The translations under genes were made by a program, and so were the position numbers. Positions 1 through 8,937 of a DNA stretch of 33,911 nucleotides are shown here, one piece after another. Numbering within the stretch: position 1 is the stretch's first letter; each line of letters opens with the position of its first letter. Source of the DNA: Beijerinckiaceae bacterium (GTDB lineage: Bacteria > Pseudomonadota > Alphaproteobacteria > Rhizobiales > Beijerinckiaceae); assembly GCA_947380915.1 (NCBI GenBank), contig CANCSY010000009.1, positions 1-33,911 on the forward strand, written 5' to 3'. Below the pieces are notes generated by a model. That model worked only from the letters and a program-made list of their open reading frames with translations, was not told the DNA's origin and did no database searches.

Positions 1-51
1 GAGATTGGTATTCACTGGCCCGACTACAAGGGCGCCTGTGAAGGTGTTTGA
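1..51 (+). CDS. Possible 3' end of a gene cut by the window edge
   Basis: Frame 1 is open from the first base to a TGA at 49-51 and would encode a 16-residue tail ending GACEGV. It could be the C-terminus of a gene beginning outside the window, but the stretch is too short to assign a family or to exclude chance. A 6-bp inverted repeat (70-75 with 84-89) follows it, but no T-run adjoins the repeat, so it is not a convincing terminator. Confidence 0.25.
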   Translation, partial: EIGIHWPDYKGACEGV

Positions 52-152
52 AGGCCGGAAGCTATATAGGCGCCTCAATTTTCAGGCGCAACCGACGCAA
101 GAGGACCGAAAGGGCCGGAAAATCCGGGGATTTGCGGCCAGCCCCGTCCGTG

Positions 153-662
153 TCAGGCCCGGTTGATCGTCAGCCCCAGCTTGGGGGGCTTGGCGAGGGT
201 CTGGAAGATCACGCAATAGCGCTCGGTCAGCTTGATCAGCGAATCGATCTGCTCCTGCGTCGCCTCGGTGTCGAGATCGAAGGCGAGGCGTATCTCGCGG
301 AAGCCCACCGGCGCATCCTTGGCGACGCCCAGGGTGCCACGGAAATCGAGATCCCCCTCGGCGCGCACCACGCCCGCCTTGAGCGGAATGCCCAGCGCGG
401 TCGCCACCGCCTTCAGGGTCACGCCCGCGCAGGCGACCAGCGCCTCCAGCAACATGTCGCCCGAGCACAGTTCCGCGCCCGAGCCGCCCGTGGCCGGATG
501 CAGCCCGGCGACGGCCAGCGCCCGGCCCGTCTCCACCTTGCAGGCGATCTTGGACTCGTCGATAGAGCCATGGGCCTTCAGGGTGATGATGGCGGCGTCG
601 GGATCGGACTTGTACTTGTCCTTGTAGGGGGCCTGCATGGCGCGCAGTTCTGCGGAATCCAT
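153..662 (-). CDS. OsmC family protein
   Basis: A 169-residue OsmC/Ohr-type protein. The family usually reduces organic hydroperoxides through a pair of reactive cysteines. Both are recognisable: Cys78 in LVACAG, on the central helix, and Cys150 in ERYC. A third cysteine is at position 66. The length and fold order (N-terminal beta strands, central helix, C-terminal alpha/beta part) fit a cytoplasmic OsmC protein, closer to the general OsmC branch than to Ohr. The ATG at 660-662 is preceded by AGGAGC. It lies 29 bases downstream of the binding-protein gene on the same strand, so the two are probably cotranscribed. The peroxidase role is family knowledge; the substrate is unknown. Confidence 0.85.
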   Translation of the reverse strand: MDSAELRAMQAPYKDKYKSDPDAAIITLKAHGSIDESKIACKVETGRALAVAGLHPATGGSGAELCSGDMLLEALVACAGVTLKAVATALGIPLKAGVVRAEGDLDFRGTLGVAKDAPVGFREIRLAFDLDTEATQEQIDSLIKLTERYCVIFQTLAKPPKLGLTINRA

Positions 663-691
663 AAGATGCTCCTGTCTTGGTTCGACCCCGA

Positions 692-1720
692 TCAGGGGGT
701 GATGAGTTGCTTGGCGCGCTGCACCACATCCTTGGGCGCAGCGTAGAGTTTGGCGACCACTTCCTGAACCTTTTCGCCGCGCAGGGGCGAAATGTCGAGA
801 CGTCCCTGTTTGGCGTCAGCCAGAAAAGCCTCGTCCTTCATCACCGCCTCGAAGGCGTCGCGCAGCATTTTCACCTGCTCGGCCGGCACGCCCGGAGGCG
901 CCACATAGGGCCGCCCGAAGACCTGCTGGCTGACGATCAGCTCCACAGGCGCCTTGTCGGACTCCTTCGTGATGAACTTCCAGATGGGGGGCACGCCCAG
1001 CGCGTCAAGCTCGTGCTCGGTGTCGATGCCATCCTGCACCAGGATATTGACTGTCTTCTGCTCCAGCCAGGTCGGCCGCTGGGACTTGAGGCTCGTCCAG
1101 TCGAGGCCGCAGAGGCCATCGACCTCCCCGCGCTCCATGGCGAGCAGGATGTCCGCCGTGCCCTTGTAGCCGCTGACGATGTCGAACTGGGCGCCCGCCG
1201 CATTCTTGTGGAAGGCGGCGTAATCGCGGGTCGAACCGCCCGCCGCGCTCGCGCCGATGACGGTCTTCTGCTTCTGCGCGTCCTCGAAGGTCTTCACCGT
1301 CGACATGGGGCCTGTGATGCAGACGCGGATGCCACTGTCGGCGGTGGCCAGATATTCGAACTTGTTGGGGTCGAAGAGGTTCTGTGCCCGGTCTTCCAGC
1401 AGGGGACCGACGATGACGCCGGGGAACAGCGCCCCGATCACCGTGCCGTCCTTGGGCGAAAGACGGAACAGGGAGGCCGCCGCCGTGCCGCTGCCAGCGC
1501 CCGGCATGTTGCGGGGAATCACCGTGGGGTTACCCGGCAGGAATCGGCCGAGATGCTTGCCGATGTTGCGCGCATAGATGTCATAGCCACCGCCCGCATC
1601 CGAGCCGATGACGAAATCCACCTTCTTGCCGGTATAGTATTCGGCTGCACTGACAGGCGCCGCCGCAAAAGCGGACGCGCAAAGCAGCAGACCCAAGGCC
1701 TTCAAGGCTTTCGGTGACAT
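692..1720 (-). CDS. Bug/TctC-type periplasmic substrate-binding protein (1 of 5)
   Basis: A tripartite tricarboxylate transporter (TTT) receptor-like protein of 342 residues. It starts with a signal peptide (MSPKALKAL, hydrophobic core, cleavage near VSAAEYY). Family signatures follow: GSDAGGGYDIYARNIGKHLG, then NMPGAGSG, then SPKDGT. The reading frame continues 47 residues further upstream, but the ATG at 1718-1720 is preceded by GGAGGACCT and puts the signal peptide at the N-terminus, so I use it. Such proteins capture carboxylates or other small molecules in the periplasm for a TctAB permease. No permease gene is in this window. The OsmC gene follows in the same direction. The ligand is unknown. 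Confidence 0.85.
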   Translation of the reverse strand: MSPKALKALGLLLCASAFAAAPVSAAEYYTGKKVDFVIGSDAGGGYDIYARNIGKHLGRFLPGNPTVIPRNMPGAGSGTAAASLFRLSPKDGTVIGALFPGVIVGPLLEDRAQNLFDPNKFEYLATADSGIRVCITGPMSTVKTFEDAQKQKTVIGASAAGGSTRDYAAFHKNAAGAQFDIVSGYKGTADILLAMERGEVDGLCGLDWTSLKSQRPTWLEQKTVNILVQDGIDTEHELDALGVPPIWKFITKESDKAPVELIVSQQVFGRPYVAPPGVPAEQVKMLRDAFEAVMKDEAFLADAKQGRLDISPLRGEKVQEVVAKLYAAPKDVVQRAKQLITP

Positions 1721-1787
1721 AGGTCCTCCATGGAATGATCGAGGACCGCCTATAGAAGAGCCCGGCGCCTCACGCAAGCCTGGTCCC

Positions 1788-2531
1788 TTAGATGGTCTCT
1801 TGCATGGTCCCTTGCAGGCGCCGCAGGAAGCCCGCGAGATCATCGGTGGTGAAATCCACATGGGGCGGTATGATGCGCGGCTGTTCCCAGGATTCCCGAT
1901 GATCCACCTGGCCCTTTTTGGGCACCACGAGGGTCGTCACCATGCCGCGCGTATGGGGCGCCAGGAGATTGATGACGATATCCTCGAACATGGCGGCGCG
2001 CGAAGGCTCCACCTCATGCTTGTCGAAGAATCGCTGATAGGTCTCCTGCGCGGGCTTGGGCAGGAGATCGGCGGCTACAATGTCGAAGATATCCTCGAAC
2101 AGATGGTCCAGCCCAAGCTTCTGCGCCGTGCGCAGGGCATGTTCGCGCGAGCCATTGGTGAGGATCAGCTTGCGCCCCGGCAGCGCCGCGATGGCGGCGG
2201 CCAGCGAATGGTCGGGCTCGAGGCTGGAGCGGTCGATGTCGTGCACGAAGTCGAGGAACTGGGCGGCGCTGATGTCATATTCCAGCATCAGGCCATTCAG
2301 GGTCGTGCCATAGCGTTGATAGTAATATTTCTGCAGGGCCCGGGACGACATGGCGTCAAGGCCGAAAAGCTCCGCCAGGAAGAGGGTGATCCGCGCATCG
2401 ATCTTCGGCCAGAGGTCGCTGTCGGAAGGGTAGAGCGTGTTGTCGAGATCGAAGACCCAGGTGTCCACATGGGCGAAGCGGGCGACGATCTGCGCATCCG
2501 GCGTCGCCTCTACCGGCGCCGGCGCAGTCAT
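1788..2531 (-). CDS. HAD-superfamily pyrimidine 5'-nucleotidase
   Basis: A 247-residue haloacid dehalogenase-fold hydrolase. The catalytic motif I is DLDNTLYP (Asp28 nucleophile, Asp30 acid/base), motif II is LTNGS, and a motif III lysine lies in LPKPAQE. A long helical cap follows motif I. The DLDNTLYP form is typical of the SDT1/PPM-like pyrimidine 5'-nucleotidases, which dephosphorylate UMP/CMP-type nucleotides. The frame extends 39 residues further to 2648, but the ATG at 2529-2531 has a G-rich ribosome binding site and better fits the family length. It lies 136 bases downstream of argB. Placement next to argB is common in Hyphomicrobiales. Substrate preference is not visible in the sequence. 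Confidence 0.8.
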   Translation of the reverse strand: MTAPAPVEATPDAQIVARFAHVDTWVFDLDNTLYPSDSDLWPKIDARITLFLAELFGLDAMSSRALQKYYYQRYGTTLNGLMLEYDISAAQFLDFVHDIDRSSLEPDHSLAAAIAALPGRKLILTNGSREHALRTAQKLGLDHLFEDIFDIVAADLLPKPAQETYQRFFDKHEVEPSRAAMFEDIVINLLAPHTRGMVTTLVVPKKGQVDHRESWEQPRIIPPHVDFTTDDLAGFLRRLQGTMQETI

Positions 2532-2667
2532 GCCCCCCGTGAACGGGCCTTCGGGGACGAGGGGACCATCTTCGGTGCGGTCAACTTTCAATGGGGCTCC
2601 TGCGGATCGGGGAAAGGATAAGCTATAATCCCCCGATCCGGTTTCCAACAGTTTGAGAGCGACAGAT

Positions 2668-3561
2668 TCACGGGGTGATCAAGGTGCCCGCCCCGCCATC
2701 CGTCAGCAGTTCGATCAGAACCGCATGGGGCGTCTTGCCATCGAGGATGACGACCCCCTCCACACCCTGCTCGATGGCGTAGATGCAGGTCTCGACCTTG
2801 GGGATCATGCCCCCGGTGATGGTGCCATCGGCGATCAGCGCGCGGATCTGGCTGACGCTGAGCTCCTTGATGAGCTGCTTGTCTTTGTCGAGCACGCCGG
2901 GCACATCTGTCAGGAAAAGCAGCCGCTTGGCCTTGACCGCGCCCGCGATGGCGCCGGCGAAGGTGTCCGCGTTGACATTATAGGTCTCTCCATCCGCGCC
3001 CTGGCAGACCGGGGCCAGCACCGGGATCAATTCACGGCCCAGCACCTGGTCGAGCACGGTGGTGTCCACCTTGCTCGGATCGCCCACGAAGCCAAGGTCG
3101 AGATCGACCTCCTGGTTGAGGGCGTGGTCGAGCACGCGGGTCACCTTGGTGGCGGTGACCATGTTGCCATCCTTGCCGCACAGGCCGATGGCCCGCCCGC
3201 CAGCGGCGTTGATGAAGCCCACGATCTGCTTGTTGATCGAGCCCGCCAGCACCATCTCGACGATCTCGACCGTGGCCTTGTCGGTGATGCGCAGGCCCGC
3301 CGCGAATTCGGACTTGATGCCGAGCTTCTTCAGCATGGCGCCGATCTGCGGCCCGCCGCCGTGGACCACGACCGGGTTCACGCCCGACTGCTCCAGCAGG
3401 ACCATGTCGCGGGCGAAGCTGCGGGCGACCTCTTCATCGCCCATGGCGTGGCCGCCATATTTCACCACGATGATCGATTCGTCATAGCGCAGCATATGGG
3501 GCAGCGCCTGCATGAGGATTTCAGCCTGAAGCTGGGGGCTGGTCTGGGAAGCGTCGGTCAT
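2668..3561 (-). CDS. argB: Acetylglutamate kinase
   Basis: A 297-residue amino-acid kinase that phosphorylates N-acetyl-L-glutamate, the second step of arginine biosynthesis, in the cytoplasm. The N-terminal phosphate-binding motif VKYGGHAM, the substrate loop [12 protein letters not shown], the FITDVPGVL-like segment (here [14 protein letters not shown]) and the C-terminal DGGAGTLI are all recognisable. The protein is full length for the family and has the N-terminal helix found in the arginine-inhibited hexameric form, so feedback inhibition by arginine is likely. It is 86 bases downstream of engB on the same strand. The ATG at 3559-3561 is preceded only by a weak CGGAAA. Confidence 0.95.
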   Translation of the reverse strand: MTDASQTSPQLQAEILMQALPHMLRYDESIIVVKYGGHAMGDEEVARSFARDMVLLEQSGVNPVVVHGGGPQIGAMLKKLGIKSEFAAGLRITDKATVEIVEMVLAGSINKQIVGFINAAGGRAIGLCGKDGNMVTATKVTRVLDHALNQEVDLDLGFVGDPSKVDTTVLDQVLGRELIPVLAPVCQGADGETYNVNADTFAGAIAGAVKAKRLLFLTDVPGVLDKDKQLIKELSVSQIRALIADGTITGGMIPKVETCIYAIEQGVEGVVILDGKTPHAVLIELLTDGGAGTLITP

Positions 3562-3647
3562 GGCTGTTTCCGGCGTCGAGGGATCGCGCGGTTGTAGCGG
3601 CTTGGCGGGGAAAGCTCAATGTGGGGGTGGGGGCGAAAGGCCGCCCC

Positions 3648-4352
3648 TCACAACCCCATCTGCGCAAGCAGCCGGACCACCCCGGCGCGCAGCTCGGGCA
3701 CGCCTTCGCCGGTCTGGGAGGAGGTGAAGATCACCTCGGGGAAGGCGGCGGTCTGTTTGGCGAGGCCCGCGAGGGTCTCGGCCACGCGGGCGTCCCGGTC
3801 GGCCTTCTTCACTTCGTCGAGCTTCGTCAGGATCACCTGATAGGAGACCGCGCAGCTGTCGAGCAGCTTGAACATCTCAATGTCAACGTCCTTCAGCCCG
3901 TGGCGGCCGTCAACCAGCACATAGACCCGCTTGAGCGTGGCCCGCCCGCGCAGATAGCCGCGCATCAGCTCCGTCCAGGAGGAGATCTTGGCCTTCGACG
4001 CCGCCGCATAGCCATAGCCGGGCATGTCGATGAGGCGCATGCGCTCGTTGGGCGATTCGGCGCCCAGCGCGAAGAAGTTCAGCTGCTGGGTGCGGCCCGG
4101 CGTGTGGGAGGTGCGCGCCAGCGCCTTGCGGTTGGTGAGCGCGTTTAGCAGCGAGGACTTGCCCACATTGGAGCGGCCCGCGAAGGCTATCTCGGGCGGG
4201 CCCATGGGGGGCAAGCCGTCGATCTTGGCGGCGGCCCAGATGAAGTCGCAATAGCCCGCGAAGAGCTTGCGCCCCTCCTCGGCGAAGTCGCGGCCCTGCG
4301 GCTCGACGGGATCGACGGAATCGGGCGTCTGGTCCTGCGGCTGCTCAGGCAT
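3648..4352 (-). CDS. engB: Ribosome biogenesis GTP-binding protein EngB/YihA/YsxC
   Basis: A 234-residue GTPase required for assembly of the 50S ribosomal subunit. The GTP-binding motifs are present in order: G1 as GRSNVGKSSLLN, the switch threonines after it in RTSHTPGRTQ, G3 as DMPGYG, G4 as TKLD and a G5-like TSSQTGEG near the C-terminus. An N-terminal extension of about 30 residues, rich in Pro, Asp and Glu, is poorly conserved. The ATG at 4350-4352 overlaps the yidC stop codon by one base (TGATG), which indicates translational coupling. A TTG one codon upstream is also open but less likely to be the start. Confidence 0.94.
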   Translation of the reverse strand: MPEQPQDQTPDSVDPVEPQGRDFAEEGRKLFAGYCDFIWAAAKIDGLPPMGPPEIAFAGRSNVGKSSLLNALTNRKALARTSHTPGRTQQLNFFALGAESPNERMRLIDMPGYGYAAASKAKISSWTELMRGYLRGRATLKRVYVLVDGRHGLKDVDIEMFKLLDSCAVSYQVILTKLDEVKKADRDARVAETLAGLAKQTAAFPEVIFTSSQTGEGVPELRAGVVRLLAQMGL

Positions 4353-6187
4353 CAACTCTTGGCCGGCTTGTTGAAGAGCCTGGCGAGGTTATCCCAAAGC
4401 TCCACCTTCACGCCCGCCTTGCGCATGATGAAATATTGCTGGCTAACCGACAGGGTGTTGTTCCAGGTCCAGTAGATCACCAGACCCGCCGGGAAGGCGC
4501 CGAGCATGAAGGTGAAGATCACGGGCATCCAGGCGAACATCTGCTTTTGAACGGGGTCGGTGGGCTCCGGGTTCATCTTCATCTGGATGAACATGGACAC
4601 GCCCATGATCAGCGGCCAGATGCCCAGCACCAGGAAATGGCCGATGAAGGGGATCTGCGTGGGATCGAAGGGAATGAGCCCGAACAGGTTGAAGAGATTG
4701 GTGGGATCAGGCGCGGACAGATCGCGGATCCAGCCGAAGAAGGGCGCCTGGCGCATTTCGATGGTGATGAAGATCACCTTGTAGAGCGCAAAAAAGACCG
4801 GGATCTGCACGGCGATGGGCAGGCAGCCCGCGACGGGGTTGATGCCCTCGCGCTTGTAGAGTTCCATGAACTCCTGCTGCTGCTTCTGCTTGTCTTCGGG
4901 GTAGCGGACCTTGATGGCCTCCATCTGCGGCTGCACCGCCTTCATCTTCGCCATTGACAGATAGCTGCGATTGGCGAGGGGGAAGAAGACGCCCTTGACG
5001 ATGACGGTTACGATCAGGATCGCCACGCCGAAGTTGCCAACAATGCCGAAAATGTAATCGATGAGCCAGAACAGCGGCTTGGTGATGAAGTAGAACCAGC
5101 CCCAGTCGATCATCAGATCGAAATTCTTGATGGTGAGGGACTTCTGGTAGGCGTCGATGGTGCGCGTTTCCTTGGCGCCTGCGAAGACGCGGGTCTGCGT
5201 TTCGACGCTGGCGCCCGGCGCCACAGTGACCAGGTCCAGCAGGGCGTCGCTCTGATAGGTCTTCACCCCGTCGCCCGCGGAGGAGAATCGACCCTTGAAG
5301 TTCTTGCTCTGGTCGGGAATGACCACGGCGGCCCAATATTTGTCGGTGAAGCCGAGCCAGCCGCTCGCGCCTTCCATCGAATGGGTCGCCTTGGTCTCCT
5401 TCTCGATGGAGTCATAAGTGTATTCCTGAACGCGGGACTCGCCGACGATGCCCACGAAGCCCTCATGCAGAACCGCATAGCCATCGGTCTTCGGCTTGCC
5501 GCGACGGGCGACGATCGCATAGGGGAACAGGCTCACCTCGGCGGCGCCGACGTTGCGTACGCCGTCCGTCACCGTGAACATGTATCGGTCATCGACGGCG
5601 ATCTTGCGGGTGAAGATGAGGCCCTGGCCATTGTCATAGGTGAGCGTGACCGGCTTGGCGGTGGTCAGCGCATCCGAATCAGCGGTCCAGAGCGTATCCG
5701 CCCTTGGCAGGGGAATGGCCGAGCCCTGCTGCCCGACAAAGCCCGTATCCGCATAGAAGGGCTGGGGGGCGTTGGCGGGGGAAAGCAGGACGATGTTCGG
5801 GCTGCCGGCATCCACCGTCTCGCGATAGTCCTTGAGGGCGACGTCGTCGATGCGGCCACCCTTGAGAGAGATGGAGCCCTTGAGGGCGGGGGTGTCGATC
5901 CTGATGCGCGGGCTGGCGGCGAGGGCGGCCTCGCGGGTCAGCGCCACCTCAGGCGTCGCCGCCGCCGGAGCCCCTGCAGGGGCGACCGCTGGCGCGGGGA
6001 CGGCGCCCGGAGCCTGGGGCGCCGATGTCACGGGCGCCGCAGGCGGCGTTGTGACCGAGGACTGCGTCTGGGCTGCGATCTGGCGCGCCTGCTCCTGCTT
6101 GGGCCCGGCGTAAAAATACTGCCAGGTGACAATCACAAGCAGGGACAGGCCCATGGCGAGGAAGAGGTTCTTCTGGTCTTCGCGCAT
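4352..6187 (-). CDS. yidC: Membrane protein insertase YidC
   Basis: A 611-residue inner-membrane insertase that places proteins into the membrane alone or with SecYEG. Visible in order: an N-terminal transmembrane segment (about 8-25), an Ala/Pro-rich linker (about 40-80), the large periplasmic domain, and the conserved core of five membrane helices from about 365 on ([11 protein letters not shown], the [11 protein letters not shown] coiled-coil hairpin, [31 protein letters not shown]). The hydrophilic-groove residue that is Arg366 in E. coli is Lys here (IVKGVFFPL), as I recall for many alphaproteobacteria. It lies 56 bases after rnpA. The small yidD gene often found between them is absent. 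Confidence 0.96.
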   Translation of the reverse strand: MREDQKNLFLAMGLSLLVIVTWQYFYAGPKQEQARQIAAQTQSSVTTPPAAPVTSAPQAPGAVPAPAVAPAGAPAAATPEVALTREAALAASPRIRIDTPALKGSISLKGGRIDDVALKDYRETVDAGSPNIVLLSPANAPQPFYADTGFVGQQGSAIPLPRADTLWTADSDALTTAKPVTLTYDNGQGLIFTRKIAVDDRYMFTVTDGVRNVGAAEVSLFPYAIVARRGKPKTDGYAVLHEGFVGIVGESRVQEYTYDSIEKETKATHSMEGASGWLGFTDKYWAAVVIPDQSKNFKGRFSSAGDGVKTYQSDALLDLVTVAPGASVETQTRVFAGAKETRTIDAYQKSLTIKNFDLMIDWGWFYFITKPLFWLIDYIFGIVGNFGVAILIVTVIVKGVFFPLANRSYLSMAKMKAVQPQMEAIKVRYPEDKQKQQQEFMELYKREGINPVAGCLPIAVQIPVFFALYKVIFITIEMRQAPFFGWIRDLSAPDPTNLFNLFGLIPFDPTQIPFIGHFLVLGIWPLIMGVSMFIQMKMNPEPTDPVQKQMFAWMPVIFTFMLGAFPAGLVIYWTWNNTLSVSQQYFIMRKAGVKVELWDNLARLFNKPAKS

Positions 6188-6243
6188 TGTCTCGATCAGC
6201 CTGGATTGGGGTGCGGAAAGCAGCGCGGGGCGCCGCGCGGAGG

Positions 6244-6693
6244 TCAGGTCGGGCGGGCCGGGCGAGAGCCCGCAGCCGCGCGTTTGGGATCGTTCAACTT
6301 CTGGAGGGCGCGCTCCAGCTCAAGGCCGAGCGCGCGAAAATCCATGGACAGAGCGTCTCGGCGCGCGATGAGCACATAATCATGGTCAGGGCGCAGGGGA
6401 AGGGTCTCACCCAGACGAACCACTTCGCGCAGACGCCGACGAATGCGATTGCGCACGACGGAATTGCCGGTCTTCTTCGTGACGGTGAACCCGATCCGCG
6501 CGCCAGCCGCATCATCGCCCTCGCGCTTGCGCGTCTGCAATGCGAAAGCGCGCGCAGTGACGCGCGCGCCTTTGGCGGCTCTCACGAAATCAGCGCGTTT
6601 GCGCAAGCGACCCTGGACCAAGCGACCCTGAACCAACACGCCGGTGAGCGGCGCAGAGGACTCATCGCCAATCTCGGACGTTGGACCGGTCAT
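6244..6693 (-). CDS. rnpA: Ribonuclease P protein component
   Basis: A 149-residue protein subunit of RNase P, which helps the catalytic RNA remove 5' leaders from pre-tRNAs. The RNR signature is clear ([13 protein letters not shown]), as are the N-terminal [11 protein letters not shown] segment and the [11 protein letters not shown] strand. It is longer than the usual ~120 residues because of about 25 variable residues at the N-terminus and a basic Ala/Arg-rich tail. The ATG at 6691-6693 is the first in a plausible position. The frame stays open 32 codons further, but that stretch would overlap rpmH. It is 34 bases downstream of rpmH, the standard bacterial order. Confidence 0.93.
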   Translation of the reverse strand: MTGPTSEIGDESSAPLTGVLVQGRLVQGRLRKRADFVRAAKGARVTARAFALQTRKREGDDAAGARIGFTVTKKTGNSVVRNRIRRRLREVVRLGETLPLRPDHDYVLIARRDALSMDFRALGLELERALQKLNDPKRAAAGSRPARPT

Positions 6694-6727
6694 GGACGCA
6701 GCCCCTCGCTTGCAAGCGCTGCCCGGC

Positions 6728-6862
6728 TCAGGCGGACAGCTTCTTGCGGCCACGCGCACGGCGGGCGGCGATGACGCGGCGGCCGCCAACGGTGGCCATG
6801 CGAGAGCGGAAGCCGTGGCGGCGCTTGCGCACGAGTTTGCTGGGCTGATAAGTCCGCTTCAC
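6728..6862 (-). CDS. rpmH: 50S ribosomal protein L34
   Basis: A 44-residue ribosomal protein of the large subunit, read as (V/M)[20 protein letters not shown] through to RGRKKLSA. It is full length and strongly conserved. The start is a GTG at 6860-6862, supported by CGGAGC about eight bases upstream. There is no ATG at the family's normal N-terminus; an in-frame ATG 20 codons upstream would add a sequence unlike any L34. It is first in the rpmH-rnpA-yidC-engB-argB operon, behind the promoter at 7029-7058. Confidence 0.96.
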   Translation of the reverse strand: MKRTYQPSKLVRKRRHGFRSRMATVGGRRVIAARRARGRKKLSA

Positions 6863-6881
6863 AGGTATGCTCCGGTTTCTG

Positions 6882-6920
6882 GGGACAGCGGGCGCCTGAC
6901 GGCGAACCGCAGGCTGTCCC
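6882..6920. repeat. 8-bp inverted repeat in the rpmH leader
   Basis: GGGACAGC (6882-6889) and GCTGTCCC (6913-6920) are perfect inverted copies enclosing a 23-base loop. They sit within the predicted 5' leader of rpmH, about 20-58 bases before its start. No T-run follows in the transcribed direction, so it is a leader hairpin rather than an obvious terminator. Confidence 0.5.
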
Positions 6921-6982
6921 ATGAGGGGCTGTCTCGATATGAGGTTGAGGCCTATCCGTCTGACTGGCGCGCCTGACGGCGA
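6892..6982. repeat. 14-bp direct repeat in the rpmH leader
   Basis: GCGCCTGACGGCGA occurs at 6892-6905 and again at 6969-6982, 77 bases apart. The first copy lies in the loop of the inverted repeat at 6882-6920. Both copies are inside the predicted leader transcript of rpmH. Their function is unknown. Confidence 0.55.
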
Positions 6983-7028
6983 CCAAACGAACGGGCGACT
7001 TCAGCGCAAGCCGAAATCTATTGCGCGC

Positions 7029-7058
7029 CTTATAGGGGCAAGCCGCCGGGCGAGTCAA
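7029..7058 (-). promoter_or_regulatory. Sigma-70-type promoter for the rpmH operon
   Basis: On the minus strand TTGACT (7053-7058) and TATAAG (7029-7034) are separated by 18 bases, close to the housekeeping consensus. Transcription would start near 7022 and leave a leader of about 160 nt before rpmH. It is the best promoter match seen upstream of this operon. Confidence 0.6.
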
Positions 7059-7215
7059 TGAGCCAGCGTGACAAGCAAAGGCCCGTGCGACGCTCAAGGC
7101 GCAGGCGAATCTCACGTTGAGGGTGTTTTTCCCAGCGGAACAGGGTAAGAGAACGGAATTGGGGAGCGCCCGCCTGATTTGTCAGGGTGCGGTCAACAGG
7201 TGGCCGGGGAGCGCC
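7059..7215. other. Non-coding stretch before the histidine kinase gene
   Basis: Together with 6863-7058 this forms the 353-base divergent region between rpmH and the kinase gene. The left part holds the rpmH leader and promoter. In this right part I see only an in-frame extension of the kinase reading frame from 7117 and no convincing plus-strand promoter. Confidence 0.4.
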
Positions 7216-8712
7216 ATGGGGCAGGAGCCAGTCAAAGGCGTCGCTGAAGGGCTTGCCCCCGCTGGGCAGGGGGCGGAACGCCTTGTGCGCTTCGGACTGA
7301 CCAACCGACTGCTCTTCCTCTTGCTCATCTTCATCATGATGGCGGAAGTCGCCGTCTACATCCCCACGATCGCCAATTTTCGCAACGCCTGGTTGCGTGA
7401 CCGGCTGGCCGCAGCCTCCACGGCCGCTCTCGTCTTTGAGGCGGCCCCCGCCGGAGGCGTGCCGGACGAACTGGAAGCCGCCCTTCTGCGCAGCGTTGGC
7501 GCCAAGACGATCGTGCTCAAGACGAAGGACTCGCGCCGCCTGCTGGCCGCCACCGATATGCCGAGCCAGATCGATGAGAACTTCGACCTGAGAGACCCAT
7601 CGAATTGGGGGTCGATCGTCTCCGCCTACCACACCTTGACCGCCTCCCGGGACCGGGTGCTGAACCTGGTGGGTCAGGCGCCTCTGGGCGCAGACCAGAT
7701 CGAGATCACTCTGGATGAGGCGCCCCTGCGGCAAGATATGCTGCGGCACTCCTCCAATGTGTTGCTGCTCTCCTTGTTGAGTTCCAGCTTCGTCGCTCTA
7801 CTGGCGGCCCTGGCGATCAATCTGATGGTGCTGCGCCCCGTGCGCCGTTTGACCACGAGCATCACGGAATTCGGGCGCAACCCCGAGGGCGCCGGACGGG
7901 TGATAGAGCCCTCCGGACGCAGTGACGAGATCGGGGTCGCCGAGGATGCGCTGGCGATCATGCAGCGCGACCTGCTGCGCGAACTGACCCGCAAGAAGCG
8001 CCTGGCGGCCCTGGGCATGGCCGTGGCCAAGATCAACCACGACATGCGCAACATGCTGGCCTCCGCCCAACTCCTGTCCGACCGCCTCGCCGACGTGTCG
8101 GACCCTGTCGTCAGCCGCATCGCGCCCAAACTGGTGGCCACCCTGGACAGGGCCATTTCCTTCTGCCAGTCGACCCTCGTCTATGGACGCGCCGTGGAGC
8201 GGCCGCCAAAGCCCGGCAAGCTCCTCCTGCATCCGCTTGTGACGGACGTCGTGGAGACGATCGCGCCTCTGGCCCCGGGCATCCAGATCGACAACGCCGT
8301 CGCGCGCGACTTCGAAGTCCATGCGGACGCGGAGCAGATTTTCCGTGCGCTGCTCAACCTGGTGCGCAACGGCGCGGACGCCCTGACGGGGGCGGGCGCC
8401 CTGCCCGGCGCGGAGCCATTGGTGCGCATCCGTGCGCGCAAGGAAGGCGGTCAGACCCTGATCGAAGTCTGCGACAATGGTCCCGGCGTGCCCCCGCAGG
8501 CGCGCGCAACCCTGTTCCAGGCCTTCACCGGCTCCTCCCGCCCAGGCGGGACGGGCCTTGGCCTGTCGATCGCGGCGGATATCGTCCATGCCCATGGGGG
8601 CGAGATCACCCTCGTGCCGACCAGCGCCGACCGAGGCCTGGGCGGCGCCATGTTCCGCATCACCCTGCCACCGCGCCGCAAGAAAACCCCCGAGTCGCAA
8701 GAGGCCGCCTGA
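7216..8712 (+). CDS. Membrane sensor histidine kinase (HAMP, HATPase)
   Basis: A 498-residue inner-membrane kinase. There is one membrane helix at about 31-51 and a periplasmic sensing region of about 130 residues. A second helix at about 182-207 leads into a HAMP domain (RPVRRLTTSITEFG). The phosphoacceptor region follows, with His275 in NHDMRNMLASAQ, then an HATPase_c domain with N box (LNLVRNGADAL), G1 (CDNGPGVPP) and G2 (GGTGLGLS). The H box is NHDMRN rather than the common HELRTP form. The ATG at 7216 follows GGGGAG; an upstream start at 7117 is possible. No response-regulator gene is adjacent, so the partner and signal are unknown. Confidence 0.88.
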   Translation: MGQEPVKGVAEGLAPAGQGAERLVRFGLTNRLLFLLLIFIMMAEVAVYIPTIANFRNAWLRDRLAAASTAALVFEAAPAGGVPDELEAALLRSVGAKTIVLKTKDSRRLLAATDMPSQIDENFDLRDPSNWGSIVSAYHTLTASRDRVLNLVGQAPLGADQIEITLDEAPLRQDMLRHSSNVLLLSLLSSSFVALLAALAINLMVLRPVRRLTTSITEFGRNPEGAGRVIEPSGRSDEIGVAEDALAIMQRDLLRELTRKKRLAALGMAVAKINHDMRNMLASAQLLSDRLADVSDPVVSRIAPKLVATLDRAISFCQSTLVYGRAVERPPKPGKLLLHPLVTDVVETIAPLAPGIQIDNAVARDFEVHADAEQIFRALLNLVRNGADALTGAGALPGAEPLVRIRARKEGGQTLIEVCDNGPGVPPQARATLFQAFTGSSRPGGTGLGLSIAADIVHAHGGEITLVPTSADRGLGGAMFRITLPPRRKKTPESQEAA

Positions 8713-8772
8713 ACCCGCCCGGGCTCCAGCGCCATGATCCCAGGCAAATGACGCCAAATGGATCAACCCCTA

Positions 8773-8801
8773 TTGCAAAGACCATCCGAAGCCGCTACAC
8801 G
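8773..8801 (+). promoter_or_regulatory. Weak candidate promoter for tRNA-Arg
   Basis: TTGCAA (8773-8778) and TACACG (8796-8801) are 17 bases apart, about 60 bases before the tRNA. The -10 match is poor, so this is tentative. Confidence 0.25.
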
Positions 8802-8860
8802 AACCTCGCCGGTGCAGATCGGCCCGTTCGCAAAGCGGCAATCGCCCGCACGACCGGCAC

Positions 8861-8937
8861 GCGCCCGTAGCTCAGCTGGATAGAGCACCAGACTACGAAT
8901 CTGGGGGTCAGAGGTTCGAATCCTTTCGGGCGCGCCA
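8861..8937 (+). tRNA. tRNA-Arg (anticodon ACG)
   Basis: A 77-base tRNA with CCA encoded at 8935-8937. The acceptor stem GCGCCCG pairs with CGGGCGC. The D arm is GCTC/GAGC. The anticodon stem CCAGA/TCTGG encloses the loop CTACGAA, giving anticodon ACG; A34 is normally edited to inosine by TadA, so it reads CGU, CGC and CGA. The T arm is AGAGG/CCTTT around TTCGAAT, with one G-T pair. The discriminator base is G. Confidence 0.96.

Noticed and set aside
70..89. 6-bp inverted repeat after the partial frame at the left edge
   Set aside because: No adjacent T-run on either strand; not enough to call a terminator.
677..1717. Open frame of 346 codons antisense to the first binding-protein gene
   Set aside because: It mirrors the real gene almost exactly, and its translation is rich in Arg, Leu and Gly with no known motif.
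2653..3597. Open frame of 314 codons antisense to argB
   Set aside because: argB is unmistakable on the other strand; the antisense product is His/Asp-rich noise.
5381..6379. Open frame of 332 codons antisense to yidC
   Set aside because: It covers the poorly conserved periplasmic and Ala/Pro-rich parts of yidC and has no family features.
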